A stretch of 64,000 bases of DNA from Microbacterium sp. VKM Ac-2870 (GTDB lineage: Bacteria > Actinomycetota > Actinomycetes > Actinomycetales > Microbacteriaceae), in NCBI RefSeq assembly GCF_015350795.1, contig NZ_JADKSH010000003.1, forward strand, positions 434,001-498,000, read 5' to 3'. Made by a program: the position numbers and the translations under genes. Numbering within the stretch: position 1 is the first letter of the stretch; every line of letters starts with the position of its first letter. This document shows, in pieces, positions 28,884 to 37,677 of the stretch. The notes below the pieces were generated by a model, which was not told the origin of the DNA, ran no database searches, and saw only the letters and a list, made by a program, of their open reading frames with translations.

Positions 28884-30716
28884 TCAGTCGCGGCGCGGAC
28901 GACGCTCGCCGCGGTCGGCCCGGTCGCCGTCACGATCGCGGTCGCCGTAGGCACGGTCGGGGCGCTTCGCGGAGCGCTGGAAGCGGTCGGGCTTGAGCTC
29001 GATCAGACGACCGCTGATGCGTGTGCCCTCCAAGCGCTGCAGGGTGTCGCGAGGCAGATCGGCGGGCAGCTCGACCAGCGAGAAGTCCGGGCGAATCTGG
29101 ATCGCACCGAAGTCCTCGCGGCGCAGACCGCCCTCGTTGGCGAGGGCGCCGACGATCTGGCGCGGCTCGACCTTGTGGCGACGCCCGACCTCGATGCGGT
29201 AGGTCGCCGTGGCGCCGCCGCTACGCTCGCGGCGCGGGCGGTCACCACGGTCACCACGGTCGCCGTCTCGGGAGTCGCGGTCGAACCGGTCGCTGCGCTC
29301 GCGGCGCGGCGACTCGATCGCATCGGCGTCGAGCAGCAGCGGCGTCTCGCCCTGCGCGACGAGCGCGAGCGCAGCCGCGACATCGGCCTCGGGAACGTCG
29401 TGGTGGGTGACGTAGTGGTTGATGATGTCGCGGAACCGGTTGATGCGCTCAGTCTCGGCCAGCGCCGCCGTGATCGCATCGTCGAAGCCCGTGAGGCGCT
29501 TCGCGTTGACGTCGTCGACGCTCGGCAGGCTCATTTCGGTGAGCGGCTGACGGGTCGCCTTCTCGATCGAGATCAGCATGCGGCGCTCACGCGGCGTCAC
29601 GAAGCTGATCGCATCGCCCGTGCGACCCGCGCGGCCCGTGCGGCCGATGCGGTGGACGTAGGACTCGGTGTCGATCGGGAGGTCGAAGTTGACGACGTGG
29701 CTGATCCGGTCGACGTCGAGGCCGCGCGCGGCGACGTCGGTTGCGACGAGGATGTCGAGCTTGCCGGACTTCAGCTGGTTGACCGTGCGCTCGCGCTTGT
29801 CCTGCGCGACGTCGCCGTTGATCGCAGCGGCAGTGTAACCACGGGCGCGGAGCTTCTCGGCGACCGTCTCGGTCTCGTTCTTCGTGCGGGTGAAGACGAT
29901 CATCCCCTCGAAGGCTTCGACTTCGAGGATGCGGGTCAGGGCATCCACCTTCTGCGGGTAGGACACCATCAGGTAGCGCTGGGTGATGTTCGTCGCCGTC
30001 GAGGTCTTCGCCTTGACGTTGATCTCTTCGGGTTCTTTCAGATACGTACCGGCCAGGCGGCGGATCTGCGCGGGCATCGTCGCGGAGAACAGCGCGACCT
30101 GCTTGCCGGCGGGGGTGTCGGCGAGGATCGTCTCGACGTCCTCAGCGAAGCCCATCTTGAGCATCTCGTCGGCTTCGTCGAGCACGAGGTACTTGAGCTC
30201 GGTGAGATCGAGGGTGCCCTTGGCGAGGTGATCCATGATGCGACCGGGGGTGCCGACGACGATGTGCACGCCGCGGCGGAGGGCGGACAGCTGCTGCCCG
30301 TACGCCTGGCCACCGTAGACGGGGAGCACGTGCACGCCGCGGAGGTGCCCTGCATAGCTCTCGAACGCCTCGCATACCTGGAGGGCAAGCTCACGGGTAG
30401 GCGCGAGGACGAGCGCCTGGGGCGTCTTCTGCGCGAGGTCGAGGCGCGAGAGGATCGGCAACGCGAACGCAGCGGTCTTTCCCGTGCCCGTCTGGGCCGT
30501 GCCGAGGACGTCCTTGCCGGCGAGGAGCGGCGGGATGGTCGCCGCTTGAATCGCGGAGGGCGTCTCGTAGCCGACATCCTTGAGCGCCTTCAGGACGGCG
30601 GGATCGAGCCCGAGGTCGGCGAAGCCGGGCGTCGTCGGAGCCTCGGAGGAGGCGGAGGTGGGGGCGTCGGGCGCGTTCGCTGCCTCGACGGGTTCGGTCA
30701 TGCTGTCAGAGGCCAT
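28884..30716 (-). CDS. DEAD-box RNA helicase with DbpA RNA-binding domain
   Basis: 610 residues. Helicase motifs in order: the Q motif (ADLGLDPAVLKALKDVGYET), Walker A AQTGTGKT, PTRELALQV, DEADEML, SAT, and the C-terminal RIGRTGRAGRTG. A DbpA-like RNA-binding domain is at about 500-570 (YRIEVGRRHKVEPRQIVGAL, then ISGRLIELKPD). Two Arg/Asp/Gly-rich tracts (about 470-500 and the last 25 residues) are likely disordered RNA-binding tails. The build matches DeaD/CsdA-type cold-shock helicases in ribosome assembly and RNA decay. Confidence 0.93.
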   Translation of the reverse strand: MASDSMTEPVEAANAPDAPTSASSEAPTTPGFADLGLDPAVLKALKDVGYETPSAIQAATIPPLLAGKDVLGTAQTGTGKTAAFALPILSRLDLAQKTPQALVLAPTRELALQVCEAFESYAGHLRGVHVLPVYGGQAYGQQLSALRRGVHIVVGTPGRIMDHLAKGTLDLTELKYLVLDEADEMLKMGFAEDVETILADTPAGKQVALFSATMPAQIRRLAGTYLKEPEEINVKAKTSTATNITQRYLMVSYPQKVDALTRILEVEAFEGMIVFTRTKNETETVAEKLRARGYTAAAINGDVAQDKRERTVNQLKSGKLDILVATDVAARGLDVDRISHVVNFDLPIDTESYVHRIGRTGRAGRTGDAISFVTPRERRMLISIEKATRQPLTEMSLPSVDDVNAKRLTGFDDAITAALAETERINRFRDIINHYVTHHDVPEADVAAALALVAQGETPLLLDADAIESPRRERSDRFDRDSRDGDRGDRGDRPRRERSGGATATYRIEVGRRHKVEPRQIVGALANEGGLRREDFGAIQIRPDFSLVELPADLPRDTLQRLEGTRISGRLIELKPDRFQRSAKRPDRAYGDRDRDGDRADRGERRPRRD

Positions 30717-30788
30717 ATGTCCACGGTAGTCGCACCGGGCCTCAGGCGCCGCCCCGGCATCCCGCGAAGCCCCGCGGGAAGCGGCCTG

Positions 30789-31286
30789 TCACCACCCCAT
30801 CGAGCCGGGCGCTCCCTTGAACGGTCCGACGACGGCGGCTGTGATCCAGCCGCCGTAGAAGCCCCCGGGCTGAGGCGTGACGACCTCGCCGCCGACGGTG
30901 CACTCGTCCATCGTCCCGGCGTAGACGGCGACGCGGTCACGAAGCGCGGCGAACCCGGGCGACGGCTGCGGGTAGTTCCACGCCGCCGCTGCGCGGACGA
31001 CCCCTCCGCCGACCACATCGAGGTAGCGGGCGGTGCCCTTGAACTCGCAGAATGAGGCGCCGGCGGCATCCGCCAAGGCGCCGGACACGAAGTCGGCCAT
31101 GGGCAGGTAGTAGACCGGCGGATGGCTGGTCTCGAGCACGCGAACGGCGTCCCGCGTGTCGGCGATGAGCTCACCGCCCAGGCGGATCGTCACGCGCGCA
31201 GGCACCGCCTCGACGCGCGGCGGGCGCGGGTAGTCCCACACCGACTCTTGGCCGGGCGCGGGCGTGTCGGGTCGTGGGCGAGGCAC
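30789..31286 (-). CDS. DUF427-family protein
   Basis: 165 residues from GTG 31286. An upstream ATG at 31325 would overlap the start of the divergent gene at 31324, so it is disfavoured. The family pattern is clear: GQESVWDYPRPPRVE at the start, VLETSHPPVYYLP, CEFKGTARYLDV, AAWNYPQPSPGF and VYAGTMDECTVGGE. DUF427 proteins are small beta-barrel proteins whose biochemical role is not settled. It is transcribed away from the LON-domain gene. Confidence 0.85.
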   Translation of the reverse strand: MPRPRPDTPAPGQESVWDYPRPPRVEAVPARVTIRLGGELIADTRDAVRVLETSHPPVYYLPMADFVSGALADAAGASFCEFKGTARYLDVVGGGVVRAAAAWNYPQPSPGFAALRDRVAVYAGTMDECTVGGEVVTPQPGGFYGGWITAAVVGPFKGAPGSMGW

Positions 31287-31323
31287 CCGCCCACTGTACG
31301 TCGCCGAGTGTTTGACTGGGCCC

Positions 31324-31929
31324 ATGACGGTGATGCCGATGTTCCCTCTCGGATCGGTGCTCTTTCCGCGCACGCCGCTGCCGTTGCGGGTGTTCGAACC
31401 CCGCTACCTGCAGCTGATGGGCGAGCTGCTCGACAGCGACGACCCGCGGTTCGGCGTCGTCCTCATCGACCGCGGGCACGAAACCGGCGGGGGCGACCAG
31501 CGATCGGGAATCGGCACGTTCGCCCGGCTGACCACCATCGCCGCTGGTGCGGACGCCCTCCAGGTCGTCGCCATCGGAGAAGACAGGTTCACGGTCGACC
31601 GCTGGCTCGACGACGATCCCTACCCGCGCGCCGAGGTGACCGTTCTTCCGGCGCTGGAGTGGAACGACGCGCTGACGCCGTTGCGCGTCGAGGCCGAGGC
31701 GATCGTGCGCCGCGTGCTCGGCCGCTTCCCCGATGCTCCCTGGGGCGCCCACATCGAGCTGTCGGACGATCCGTTGGCCGCTGTGTGGCAGATCGCCGCG
31801 ATCGCCCCGCTCGTGGAATACGACCAGCAGGCACTGCTGCGCGCGACGACGACGGGTGGACTGCTGCGCCAGATCATCGATCTGACGCTCGAGGTCGACG
31901 AGATCTGGCCCGGGGCCGAGGATCTGTAG
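31324..31929 (+). CDS. LON substrate-binding-domain protein
   Basis: 201 residues from ATG 31324. It consists of a LON N-terminal (LONSB) domain alone: MFPLGSVLFPRTPLPLRVFE at the start, YLQLMGELLDSDDPRFGVVL next, then the helical part ending LRQIIDLTLEVDE. There is no AAA+ or protease domain, so it is not the Lon protease. Stand-alone forms are widespread in actinobacteria and may act as adaptors, but this is not demonstrated. Its 3' end faces the marR gene 6 bases away. Confidence 0.85.
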   Translation: MTVMPMFPLGSVLFPRTPLPLRVFEPRYLQLMGELLDSDDPRFGVVLIDRGHETGGGDQRSGIGTFARLTTIAAGADALQVVAIGEDRFTVDRWLDDDPYPRAEVTVLPALEWNDALTPLRVEAEAIVRRVLGRFPDAPWGAHIELSDDPLAAVWQIAAIAPLVEYDQQALLRATTTGGLLRQIIDLTLEVDEIWPGAEDL

Positions 31930-31935
31930 CCGACG

Positions 31936-32553
31936 TCAGCCGGCGGGCCAGGCGGCGGCGAGCTTGGTGAGCAGGCGCGCGAGCTCGGCACGCTCCTCAC
32001 CGGTGAAGTCCGTGAGCGCCTGAGTCAGATACTCCCGACGCCGGCCCCGGAACCCGCGAGCGAACCGCTCGCCGGTCTCGGTCAGGGCGATGCGCGTGCG
32101 ACGCGCGTCATCGGGGTCGGCCTCCCGCTGCACGAGCCCCATCTCGACGCTCTGCTGCACGAGGCGCGACGCTCGCGGCTGATCGACGCCGATCGCCTCG
32201 CCCAGTTCGCTGACGCTGAGGGGATGGGATGCCGCGTGCAGCGCCTCGATCAGGCGCAGACGGGCGGGACCGCCGTGGCGCATGGCGGGGCCGCCGCCGC
32301 GCATGCCGACCCACCCCTCGGGGGGGCCGAATCCACGATCGACCCCATGTTCTCCGCCGCGGGGGTGGGTTCGACGTCCTCCACGGGGACCGAAGCGGTC
32401 GTGCGCATGGTCAGCCGCCGCGGGGTCGCCGGAGTCGCCGCCCGCGCCCCGTCCGCGCATCCCGGGACCGCGTCCACGCAGAAGTCCGAGGGCGGCATCG
32501 ATCGCGTCCAGGGCCTGCGCAGCGGATCGGTCGGAGGGTTCAGCATCCGTCAT
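31936..32553 (-). CDS. MarR-family regulator with Gly/His/Arg-rich leader
   Basis: 205 residues. The C-terminal half (about 95-200) is a MarR winged helix: ALHAASHPLSVSELGEAIGV, then DQPRASRLVQQSVEMGLVQR with the wing DPDDARRTRIALTETG. The N-terminal 90 residues are an unusual low-complexity leader rich in Gly, Arg, His and Asp with GFGP-like units. It is divergent from the gene at 32682, and the shared intergenic region holds nested palindromes (32565-32628) that look like its operators. The His-rich leader could bind metal; this is a guess. Confidence 0.82.
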   Translation of the reverse strand: MTDAEPSDRSAAQALDAIDAALGLLRGRGPGMRGRGAGGDSGDPAAADHAHDRFGPRGGRRTHPRGGEHGVDRGFGPPEGWVGMRGGGPAMRHGGPARLRLIEALHAASHPLSVSELGEAIGVDQPRASRLVQQSVEMGLVQREADPDDARRTRIALTETGERFARGFRGRRREYLTQALTDFTGEERAELARLLTKLAAAWPAG

Positions 32554-32564
32554 CCCTCAAATTT

Positions 32565-32628
32565 ACATGTCGCTTGACATGTTCTCATCATGCATGTCAT
32601 GCTGCATGTACATGCACATTGACATGCA
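32565..32628. promoter_or_regulatory. Nested palindrome cluster, probable operators
   Basis: Three inverted repeats of related sequence. First, ACATGTC-GCTT-GACATGT (32565-32582, perfect 7-bp arms). Second, TGCATGTACATGCA (32603-32616, perfect 14-bp palindrome). Third, an outer pair TGCATGTCA (32591-32599) and TGACATGCA (32620-32628) enclosing the second. All contain ACATG/CATGT. They fill the gap between the divergent marR (32553) and 32682 genes and probably bind the MarR protein. Their A/T-rich, CATG-based composition differs sharply from the surroundings. Confidence 0.8.
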
Positions 32629-32681
32629 AACTGGCGACAGCTGAGCAACCGCTCGGCCACCGCTCGATGAAAGGACCTCCC

Positions 32682-33356
32682 ATGGAGAACCCCACAGACA
32701 CCACAGACACACACCACATCCCCGACGCTCACTCGTTCGCCCGCTGGGTGCGCGCCGTCGATCGCCTGCTCTGGCAGGAGCGCGCCGCGGCTCTGACCGC
32801 CGACGACATCAGCCCGCGCGACGCGCGCCTGCTGCACGTGCTCGCCTCCGATCACGCCTCGACGCTGCTGGCGCACCTCTCCCACAGGGGAAAGCGTCTG
32901 CGTCGACTCGCCGAGCGCGGCTGGGTCGCCGAGGCGGACGGCACCTGGTCGCTGACCGACGCCGGGCGTGCCGCGGCCGACCGTCTCGCCCAGCGCGCGA
33001 ACGAACTCGGATCGCGCCCGAGCGAGGCCGTATCGACCGACGAGCTGGCCGCAGCGAGCAGGACCCTCGAGGCCGTCGCCCGCGCTCTCGGCTGGCGGGA
33101 GGGCGAGTCCCGCGAAGGACGTCACCCGCACCACCCGGGCGGGTTCGGTCCGCGCGGTCACCGCTTCGGTCACGGCCGACACGGTTTCGGGCCCGGCGCG
33201 CACGGGTTCGGTCCGCGTGAGCGCGTCCACGGCGGACGCGATCGCCATGGCGACGACGTCGCCGATCGCGACTCGCGTCACGGTGACGCCGAGAGTGCTT
33301 ACGAGCGCGGCTTCGCCGCCGGCTTCAGCGAGGGACGCACCGCCGCGAGCGCCTGA
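32682..33356 (+). CDS. Winged-helix protein with Gly/His-rich tail
   Basis: 224 residues from ATG 32682, which follows AAAGGA; an ATG at 32667 has no site. Residues 10-100 look like a MarR-type winged helix with an incomplete first part: LLHVLASDHASTLLAHLSHR, GKRLRRLAERGWVAEADGTW and SLTDAGRAAADRL. The tail (about 150-205) is low complexity with repeated GFGP/HGFGP units and many His. The last 20 residues (AYERGFAAGFSEGRT) form a likely helix. The similar leader of the divergent MarR protein suggests common descent or shared partners. A regulator or co-regulator role is likely but unproven. Confidence 0.7.
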   Translation: MENPTDTTDTHHIPDAHSFARWVRAVDRLLWQERAAALTADDISPRDARLLHVLASDHASTLLAHLSHRGKRLRRLAERGWVAEADGTWSLTDAGRAAADRLAQRANELGSRPSEAVSTDELAAASRTLEAVARALGWREGESREGRHPHHPGGFGPRGHRFGHGRHGFGPGAHGFGPRERVHGGRDRHGDDVADRDSRHGDAESAYERGFAAGFSEGRTAASA

Positions 33357-33466
33357 GCGACTCGCGAACCCGCCGTCGCCCGCCGTCGCCCGCCGGGAGA
33401 GCGTCGCGAACGCTCCTAGAATGGCGGCGACGCGCGGCGGACCCGCGGCGCAGATCGAGAACCCTC

Positions 33467-35167
33467 ATGCCCCTCTCCCCCGCCGGTCGCGCCTTCCGTG
33501 ACGCCCGCGACCTTCTGCTCTCCCACGCCGATGACCTCGACGCGGCGCATGCCGCGTTCCGCTGGCCCGACGTCGGAGACCATTTCAACTGGGCCGTCGA
33601 CTGGTTCGACGGCATCGCCGAAGACAACGACCGCGTCGCCTTGCGCATCACGGAAGAAGACGGCAGCGAAGCTTCCGTCACCTTCGACGCACTGCGCCGG
33701 CAGTCGAACCGGGTCGCGAACTGGCTGAGCGCCTGCGGCATCGGTCGTGGCGACCGCGTCATGCTCATGCTCGACAACCGCATGGAGCTGTGGGAGGCGA
33801 TGCTCGCGATCATGAAGATCGGCGCCGTCATGCTGCCGACCTCGGTCGTGCTCGGCAGCGACGACCTCGCCGAGCGTCTCGAGCGCGCCGAGGTTCGCGC
33901 CGTCATCGCCGACACGGCGGATGCCGCCAAGTTCGACGCCCTCGACGCGGAGCTCATCCGCATCGTCGTGGGTTCGCCCCGCGCCGGTTGGCACTTCTTC
34001 GACGACGCGGATGCCGCGAGCGACGCGGCACCGGATATCGAAATCGACTCGACCGACCCGTCGATCATCTACTTCACCTCGGGAACGACGTCTCGTCCGA
34101 AGATGGTCGAGCACACCCACCTGACCTATCCGGTCGGCCACCTGTCGACGATGTACTGGATCGGCGTGCGTCCCGGAGATGTCCACATGACCATCAGCGC
34201 GCCCGGCTGGGGCAAGCACGCATGGAGTCTCTTCTTCTCGCCGTGGATCGCCGAGGCGACGGTGTTCGTCTACAACTACTCGCGCTTCGACCCCGAAGCT
34301 CTCGTCGCCCAGCTCGATCGCGCCGAGGTGAACACCTTCTGCGCGCCTCCCACGGTGTGGCGCATGCTCATCCAGGCGTCGTTGGAGAAGCGTCCGCGGG
34401 CGCTGCGCGAACTGCTGTCTGCCGGCGAACCACTCAACCCCGAGGTCATCGCGACGATCGAGCGGTGGTGGGGCATCCAGATCCGCGACGGCTACGGGCA
34501 GACCGAGCTGACCGCGGTCATCGGCAACACCCCGGGAACGCCACTCAAGCCCGGCTCGATGGGCCGCCCCCTGCCGGGCAACGACGTGGTGCTGATCGAT
34601 CCGCTCACCGGGCTCGAGGCGGACGAGGGCGAGATCTGCCTGCCGACCGCGCCGACACGCCCGTTCAACCTGACCCCCGGTTACGTCGGCGAGCCCGAGC
34701 GCACGGCAAAGGTCGAACACGACGGCCTCTTCCACACGAGCGACGTCGCCTCGCGCGACGCCGACGGCTTCCTCACCTTCGTCGGCCGCACCGACGACGT
34801 CTTCAAGGCGAGCGACTTCAAGGTGTCGCCGTTCGAGGTCGAGTCGATCCTGCTGACGCATCCGGCCGTCGCCGAGGCGGGCGTGGTCGGCGCCCCCGAC
34901 GACGTGCGCCTGAACATCGTGAAGGCTTACGTGCAGCTGAGCGCGACGGCGGCACCGGACGCCGAGACGGCGCGGGCGATCTTGGCGCATGCGCGCGAGC
35001 ACATGCCGCCGTATATGCGCGTGCGCCGCGTGGAGTTCGCCGAGCTGCCCAAGACCATCTCGGGCAAGATCCGCCGTGTGGAGCTGCGCGATCGCGAGAT
35101 CGCGCAGGCGGGAACGCGCATCGAGACGGAGTTCCGCGAGAGCGACTTTCGCGACCTCAAGGGCTGA
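33467..35167 (+). CDS. AMP-dependent acyl-CoA synthetase
   Basis: 566 residues. ANL-superfamily motifs are in order: the P-loop-like YFTSGTTSRPKMVEHTH (about 204-220), RDGYGQTELTAVIGNTPGTP for adenylate binding, the hinge region HTSDVASRDADGFLTFVGR, and the C-terminal lysine in ELPKTISGKIRRVELR. It activates a carboxylic acid to its acyl-CoA with ATP. The layout resembles medium-chain acyl-CoA ligases, but the chain length is not certain. It is a single gene with convergent dcd downstream. Confidence 0.92.
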   Translation: MPLSPAGRAFRDARDLLLSHADDLDAAHAAFRWPDVGDHFNWAVDWFDGIAEDNDRVALRITEEDGSEASVTFDALRRQSNRVANWLSACGIGRGDRVMLMLDNRMELWEAMLAIMKIGAVMLPTSVVLGSDDLAERLERAEVRAVIADTADAAKFDALDAELIRIVVGSPRAGWHFFDDADAASDAAPDIEIDSTDPSIIYFTSGTTSRPKMVEHTHLTYPVGHLSTMYWIGVRPGDVHMTISAPGWGKHAWSLFFSPWIAEATVFVYNYSRFDPEALVAQLDRAEVNTFCAPPTVWRMLIQASLEKRPRALRELLSAGEPLNPEVIATIERWWGIQIRDGYGQTELTAVIGNTPGTPLKPGSMGRPLPGNDVVLIDPLTGLEADEGEICLPTAPTRPFNLTPGYVGEPERTAKVEHDGLFHTSDVASRDADGFLTFVGRTDDVFKASDFKVSPFEVESILLTHPAVAEAGVVGAPDDVRLNIVKAYVQLSATAAPDAETARAILAHAREHMPPYMRVRRVEFAELPKTISGKIRRVELRDREIAQAGTRIETEFRESDFRDLKG

Positions 35168-35196
35168 TCAGCGGCCCGCGGGCGCGGCGCGACGGA

Positions 35197-35802
35197 TCAG
35201 GCGCCGCGGGCTCCGGCATCCGTCGAGCCGACGTCGGTGCGGTGGAAGTTCTGGAACGACCGCGAGGCCGTCGGCCCGCGCTGCCCGTGGTACCGGTTGA
35301 GGTACGGGCCCGTGCCGTAGGGGTTCTCGGCGGCCGACGACAGGCGGAAGAAGCAGAGCTGGCCGATCTTCATGCCGGGCCACAGCTTGATGGGCAGCGT
35401 CGCGACGTTCGACAGCTCGAGCGTCACGTGACCCGAGAAGCCCGGGTCGATGAAGCCGGCCGTCGAGTGGGTCAGCAGGCCCAGTCGACCCAGCGACGAC
35501 TTGCCCTCGAGGCGCGCCGCGATGTCATCGGGGAGGGTGACCTGTTCGAACGTCGATCCGAGCACGAACTCGCCGGGGTGCAGGACGAACGGCTCGTCGG
35601 GCTTCACCTCGATGAGGTGCGTCAGGTCGGGCTGGTCTTCGGCCGGGTCGATGAAGGGGTACTTGTGGTTGTCGAACAGCCGGAAGTACCGGTCGAGGCG
35701 AACGTCGACGCTCGAGGGCTGCACCATCGCGGGCTCCCAGGGAGCAAGGCCCACGCGGCCGGCGGCGATCTCGGTACGGATGTCACGATCACTGAGCAGC
35801 AC
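35197..35802 (-). CDS. dcd: dCTP deaminase, dUMP-forming type
   Basis: 201 residues. The trimeric dUTPase-fold core shows [32 protein letters not shown] and [20 protein letters not shown], with the general base Glu in the last motif. The [14 protein letters not shown] form matches the actinobacterial enzymes known to be bifunctional, deaminating dCTP and hydrolysing to dUMP in one active site. It should supply dUMP for thymidylate synthesis. It is a single gene facing the acyl-CoA synthetase. Confidence 0.94.
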   Translation of the reverse strand: MLLSDRDIRTEIAAGRVGLAPWEPAMVQPSSVDVRLDRYFRLFDNHKYPFIDPAEDQPDLTHLIEVKPDEPFVLHPGEFVLGSTFEQVTLPDDIAARLEGKSSLGRLGLLTHSTAGFIDPGFSGHVTLELSNVATLPIKLWPGMKIGQLCFFRLSSAAENPYGTGPYLNRYHGQRGPTASRSFQNFHRTDVGSTDAGARGA

Positions 35803-35843
35803 GCCGCCAGCCTACTGTCCCCGCACGTGGCGCCGGAGCGGAT

Positions 35844-36434
35844 TCAGGGTTCGACGGATGCCGCGACGGCCAGGGCAGAGCGGGCGAGCACGCCGACGAT
35901 CTCCTCGGCCGGGCGGTCCGACTCGAGCCCCAGCTCGATGAGCACGTCTTCCGCGAACGCCACCCAGGCGCGTGCGGACACTCTCAGCAACGCGGAGTCG
36001 GCGTAGCCGAGCTCGCGGAACACGTCGAGAATGCGGCGCGCGTTCTCATCGCGAGCCTCGTCGACCAGCTCGCGCACGACGGGGTCTCCGCTGGCGACGC
36101 CGCGCACCAGCGAGTAGAAGGTGCCCCGGTGGGCGCGGACGAAGGCGACGATGCGGGCGATCGTGTCGTCGAGGCGCTCGAGCGCCGGAAGTTCCGCACG
36201 CGGAGCGGACGCCGCGATGAGCGCATCGCGTGCTGTCGTGACCACGGCGGTGTGCAGACCCTGCCGCGTGCCGAAGTAGTGGAACACGAGTGCCCGCGAG
36301 ACGTCTTCGCGCTCGGCGAGCGCCTCGATCGTGAGCTCGTCCAGCGGGCGCGACACCAGGAAGGCGACCCCCGACGCGATCAATTGCGCACGGCGATCTT
36401 CGCGCGACAGGCGCCTGCGCTGGTCGATGGCCAT
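35844..36434 (-). CDS. TetR-family repressor
   Basis: 196 residues. The N-terminal helix-turn-helix is clear (LIASGVAFLVSRPLDELTIE, then ALAEREDVSRALVFHYFGTR). The C-terminal domain has the usual helical ligand pocket with AHRGTFYSLVRGVASGD. It is divergent from the DUF6230/DUF6114 operon. A perfect inverted repeat ATTGAC-N5-GTCAAT (36513-36529) lies between them, so it probably represses both itself and that operon. The ligand is unknown; a lipid or acyl-CoA would fit regulators of this type. Confidence 0.9.
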   Translation of the reverse strand: MAIDQRRRLSREDRRAQLIASGVAFLVSRPLDELTIEALAEREDVSRALVFHYFGTRQGLHTAVVTTARDALIAASAPRAELPALERLDDTIARIVAFVRAHRGTFYSLVRGVASGDPVVRELVDEARDENARRILDVFRELGYADSALLRVSARAWVAFAEDVLIELGLESDRPAEEIVGVLARSALAVAASVEP

Positions 36435-36512
36435 GACCCGACCCTATCGACCGACCTCGTCAAGGCCGTCGGCCCCACAGAATGAGAGTCCTCTCACGAA
36501 CACGCCCGGCTT

Positions 36513-36529
36513 ATTGACTGTTTGTCAAT
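36513..36529. promoter_or_regulatory. Probable TetR operator
   Basis: ATTGAC (36513-36518), five bases, GTCAAT (36524-36529): a 17-bp perfect inverted repeat in the divergent gap between the TetR gene (start 36434) and the secreted-protein operon (start 36596). The TTGAC half also resembles a -35 element on the plus strand, so binding would block the operon promoter. Confidence 0.8.
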
Positions 36530-36595
36530 TCAGGCGCAAAGTCGGTGATCGAGCGCACCGGCAGCGGAGCCGGCGCCCCGGCATCCGGAGGATCG

Positions 36596-37192
36596 ATGAG
36601 ACTCTCGAACCCCACCCGCTCTCGCGCAGGTCGCATCACCCTGGCCACGATCCCCGTCGTGCTCGCCTCGACCTTCCTCCTCGGCGGTGTCGCCCAGGGC
36701 GCGGTGCCCGTGTCGTTCGCCGTGTCGGGCAGCCAGTTCCAGATCAGCGCCTCGAAGCTGGAGGGAACGGGCTTCTCGCAGTACGCCGGCGTCACGCAAG
36801 ACACGGCGGGCGGATCCCACAACGTCGCGATCGCGAACATCGCGTCGGCTCAGCTGTACGACCTGTGTCAGTCGGTCGTCTCGGACACTCCGCTCGGCAA
36901 GGTCGGGGTGATGATCACCGCCGGCGGCGGAGGAAACCCGGCGTCGGCGACCGACCTGCAGATCGGCATGACCGAGCTCAAGGGCGACTCGTCGTTCTCG
37001 AACATCCGCATCGGCGTCGACGCATCCACGGTGAACACGGCGGCGAAGGGATCGGCGGGCGACTTCGCCCAGGATGCCGACGGCGTCACCATCAACAACC
37101 TCCAGCAGACGTCGTGGAGCACGCAGGCCTCGGTCTTCACGCTCACCGGGATGTCGCTGAAGCTGACGGACGGATCGACGGGATGCTTCTGA
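36596..37192 (+). CDS. DUF6230-family secreted/surface protein
   Basis: 198 residues from ATG 36596, four bases after GGAGG; the frame continues upstream to a GTG at 36545 without a site. A basic N-terminus and a hydrophobic helix ending near AQG form a signal or anchor sequence. The rest is beta-rich with many Ser/Thr/Gly and two Cys (LYDLCQSVV and the terminal GCF). This pattern matches DUF6230, known from Streptomyces next to DUF6114. The function is unknown. Its 3' end overlaps the DUF6114 gene by 10 bases. Confidence 0.75.
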   Translation: MRLSNPTRSRAGRITLATIPVVLASTFLLGGVAQGAVPVSFAVSGSQFQISASKLEGTGFSQYAGVTQDTAGGSHNVAIANIASAQLYDLCQSVVSDTPLGKVGVMITAGGGGNPASATDLQIGMTELKGDSSFSNIRIGVDASTVNTAAKGSAGDFAQDADGVTINNLQQTSWSTQASVFTLTGMSLKLTDGSTGCF

Positions 37193-37677
37193 CGCGACGC
37201 GCCACCCGCGAGCAAGAGCCCGGTGCGGCGCCTGCCCAAGCCGACACTCCTTCCACCGGGCGAGGGACGACGTGGCGTCGTGAGCGACCGCTTGCCGGCG
37301 GCATCCTGCTGATGCTGGGTGGCCTGGCGATGTTCGGCTCGAGCCAGCTCGACTTCGGGCGCCTGCATATCCACCTCGGCATCGAGGGACTGCAGGCCGT
37401 GGTCATTCCCCTGCTGCTGATCGTGCTGGGCGCCCTGGTCATCGCCACTCCCGCACACCGCATCCTCTACGGCGTCATCGCGCTCGCAACGAGCGTCTAC
37501 TCGATCGTCGGCGTCAACCTCGGGGGCTTCCTCGTCGGGTTCCTCCTGTCCGCGGTCGGCGGAATCCTCGCCGTCTCGTGGATGCCGCGCCCCACCGCGT
37601 CCGACGCGGATGAGCCCGCGGACACCGACGCTGACGCCGAGGAGGCGATCGTCCCCGACGAGGCGGTCGCACGATGA
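37183..37677 (+). CDS. DUF6114-family membrane protein
   Basis: 164 residues from ATG 37183, overlapping the DUF6230 gene by 10 bases. Four membrane helices span about residues 35-130: GGILLMLGGLAMFGSS, then VVIPLLLIVLGALVIATPA, ILYGVIALATSVYSIVG and VGFLLSAVGGILAVSW. Helix two is preceded by LHIHLGIEGLQ. The C-terminus is an acidic tail. DUF6114 is regularly paired with DUF6230. Position suggests it anchors or exports the two secreted partners. Confidence 0.78.
   Translation: MLLTRRATREQEPGAAPAQADTPSTGRGTTWRRERPLAGGILLMLGGLAMFGSSQLDFGRLHIHLGIEGLQAVVIPLLLIVLGALVIATPAHRILYGVIALATSVYSIVGVNLGGFLVGFLLSAVGGILAVSWMPRPTASDADEPADTDADAEEAIVPDEAVAR

Noticed and set aside
29175..31055. Open frame of 626 codons opposite the DEAD-box helicase
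   Set aside because: Antisense to a clear helicase; composition is typical of a shadow frame.
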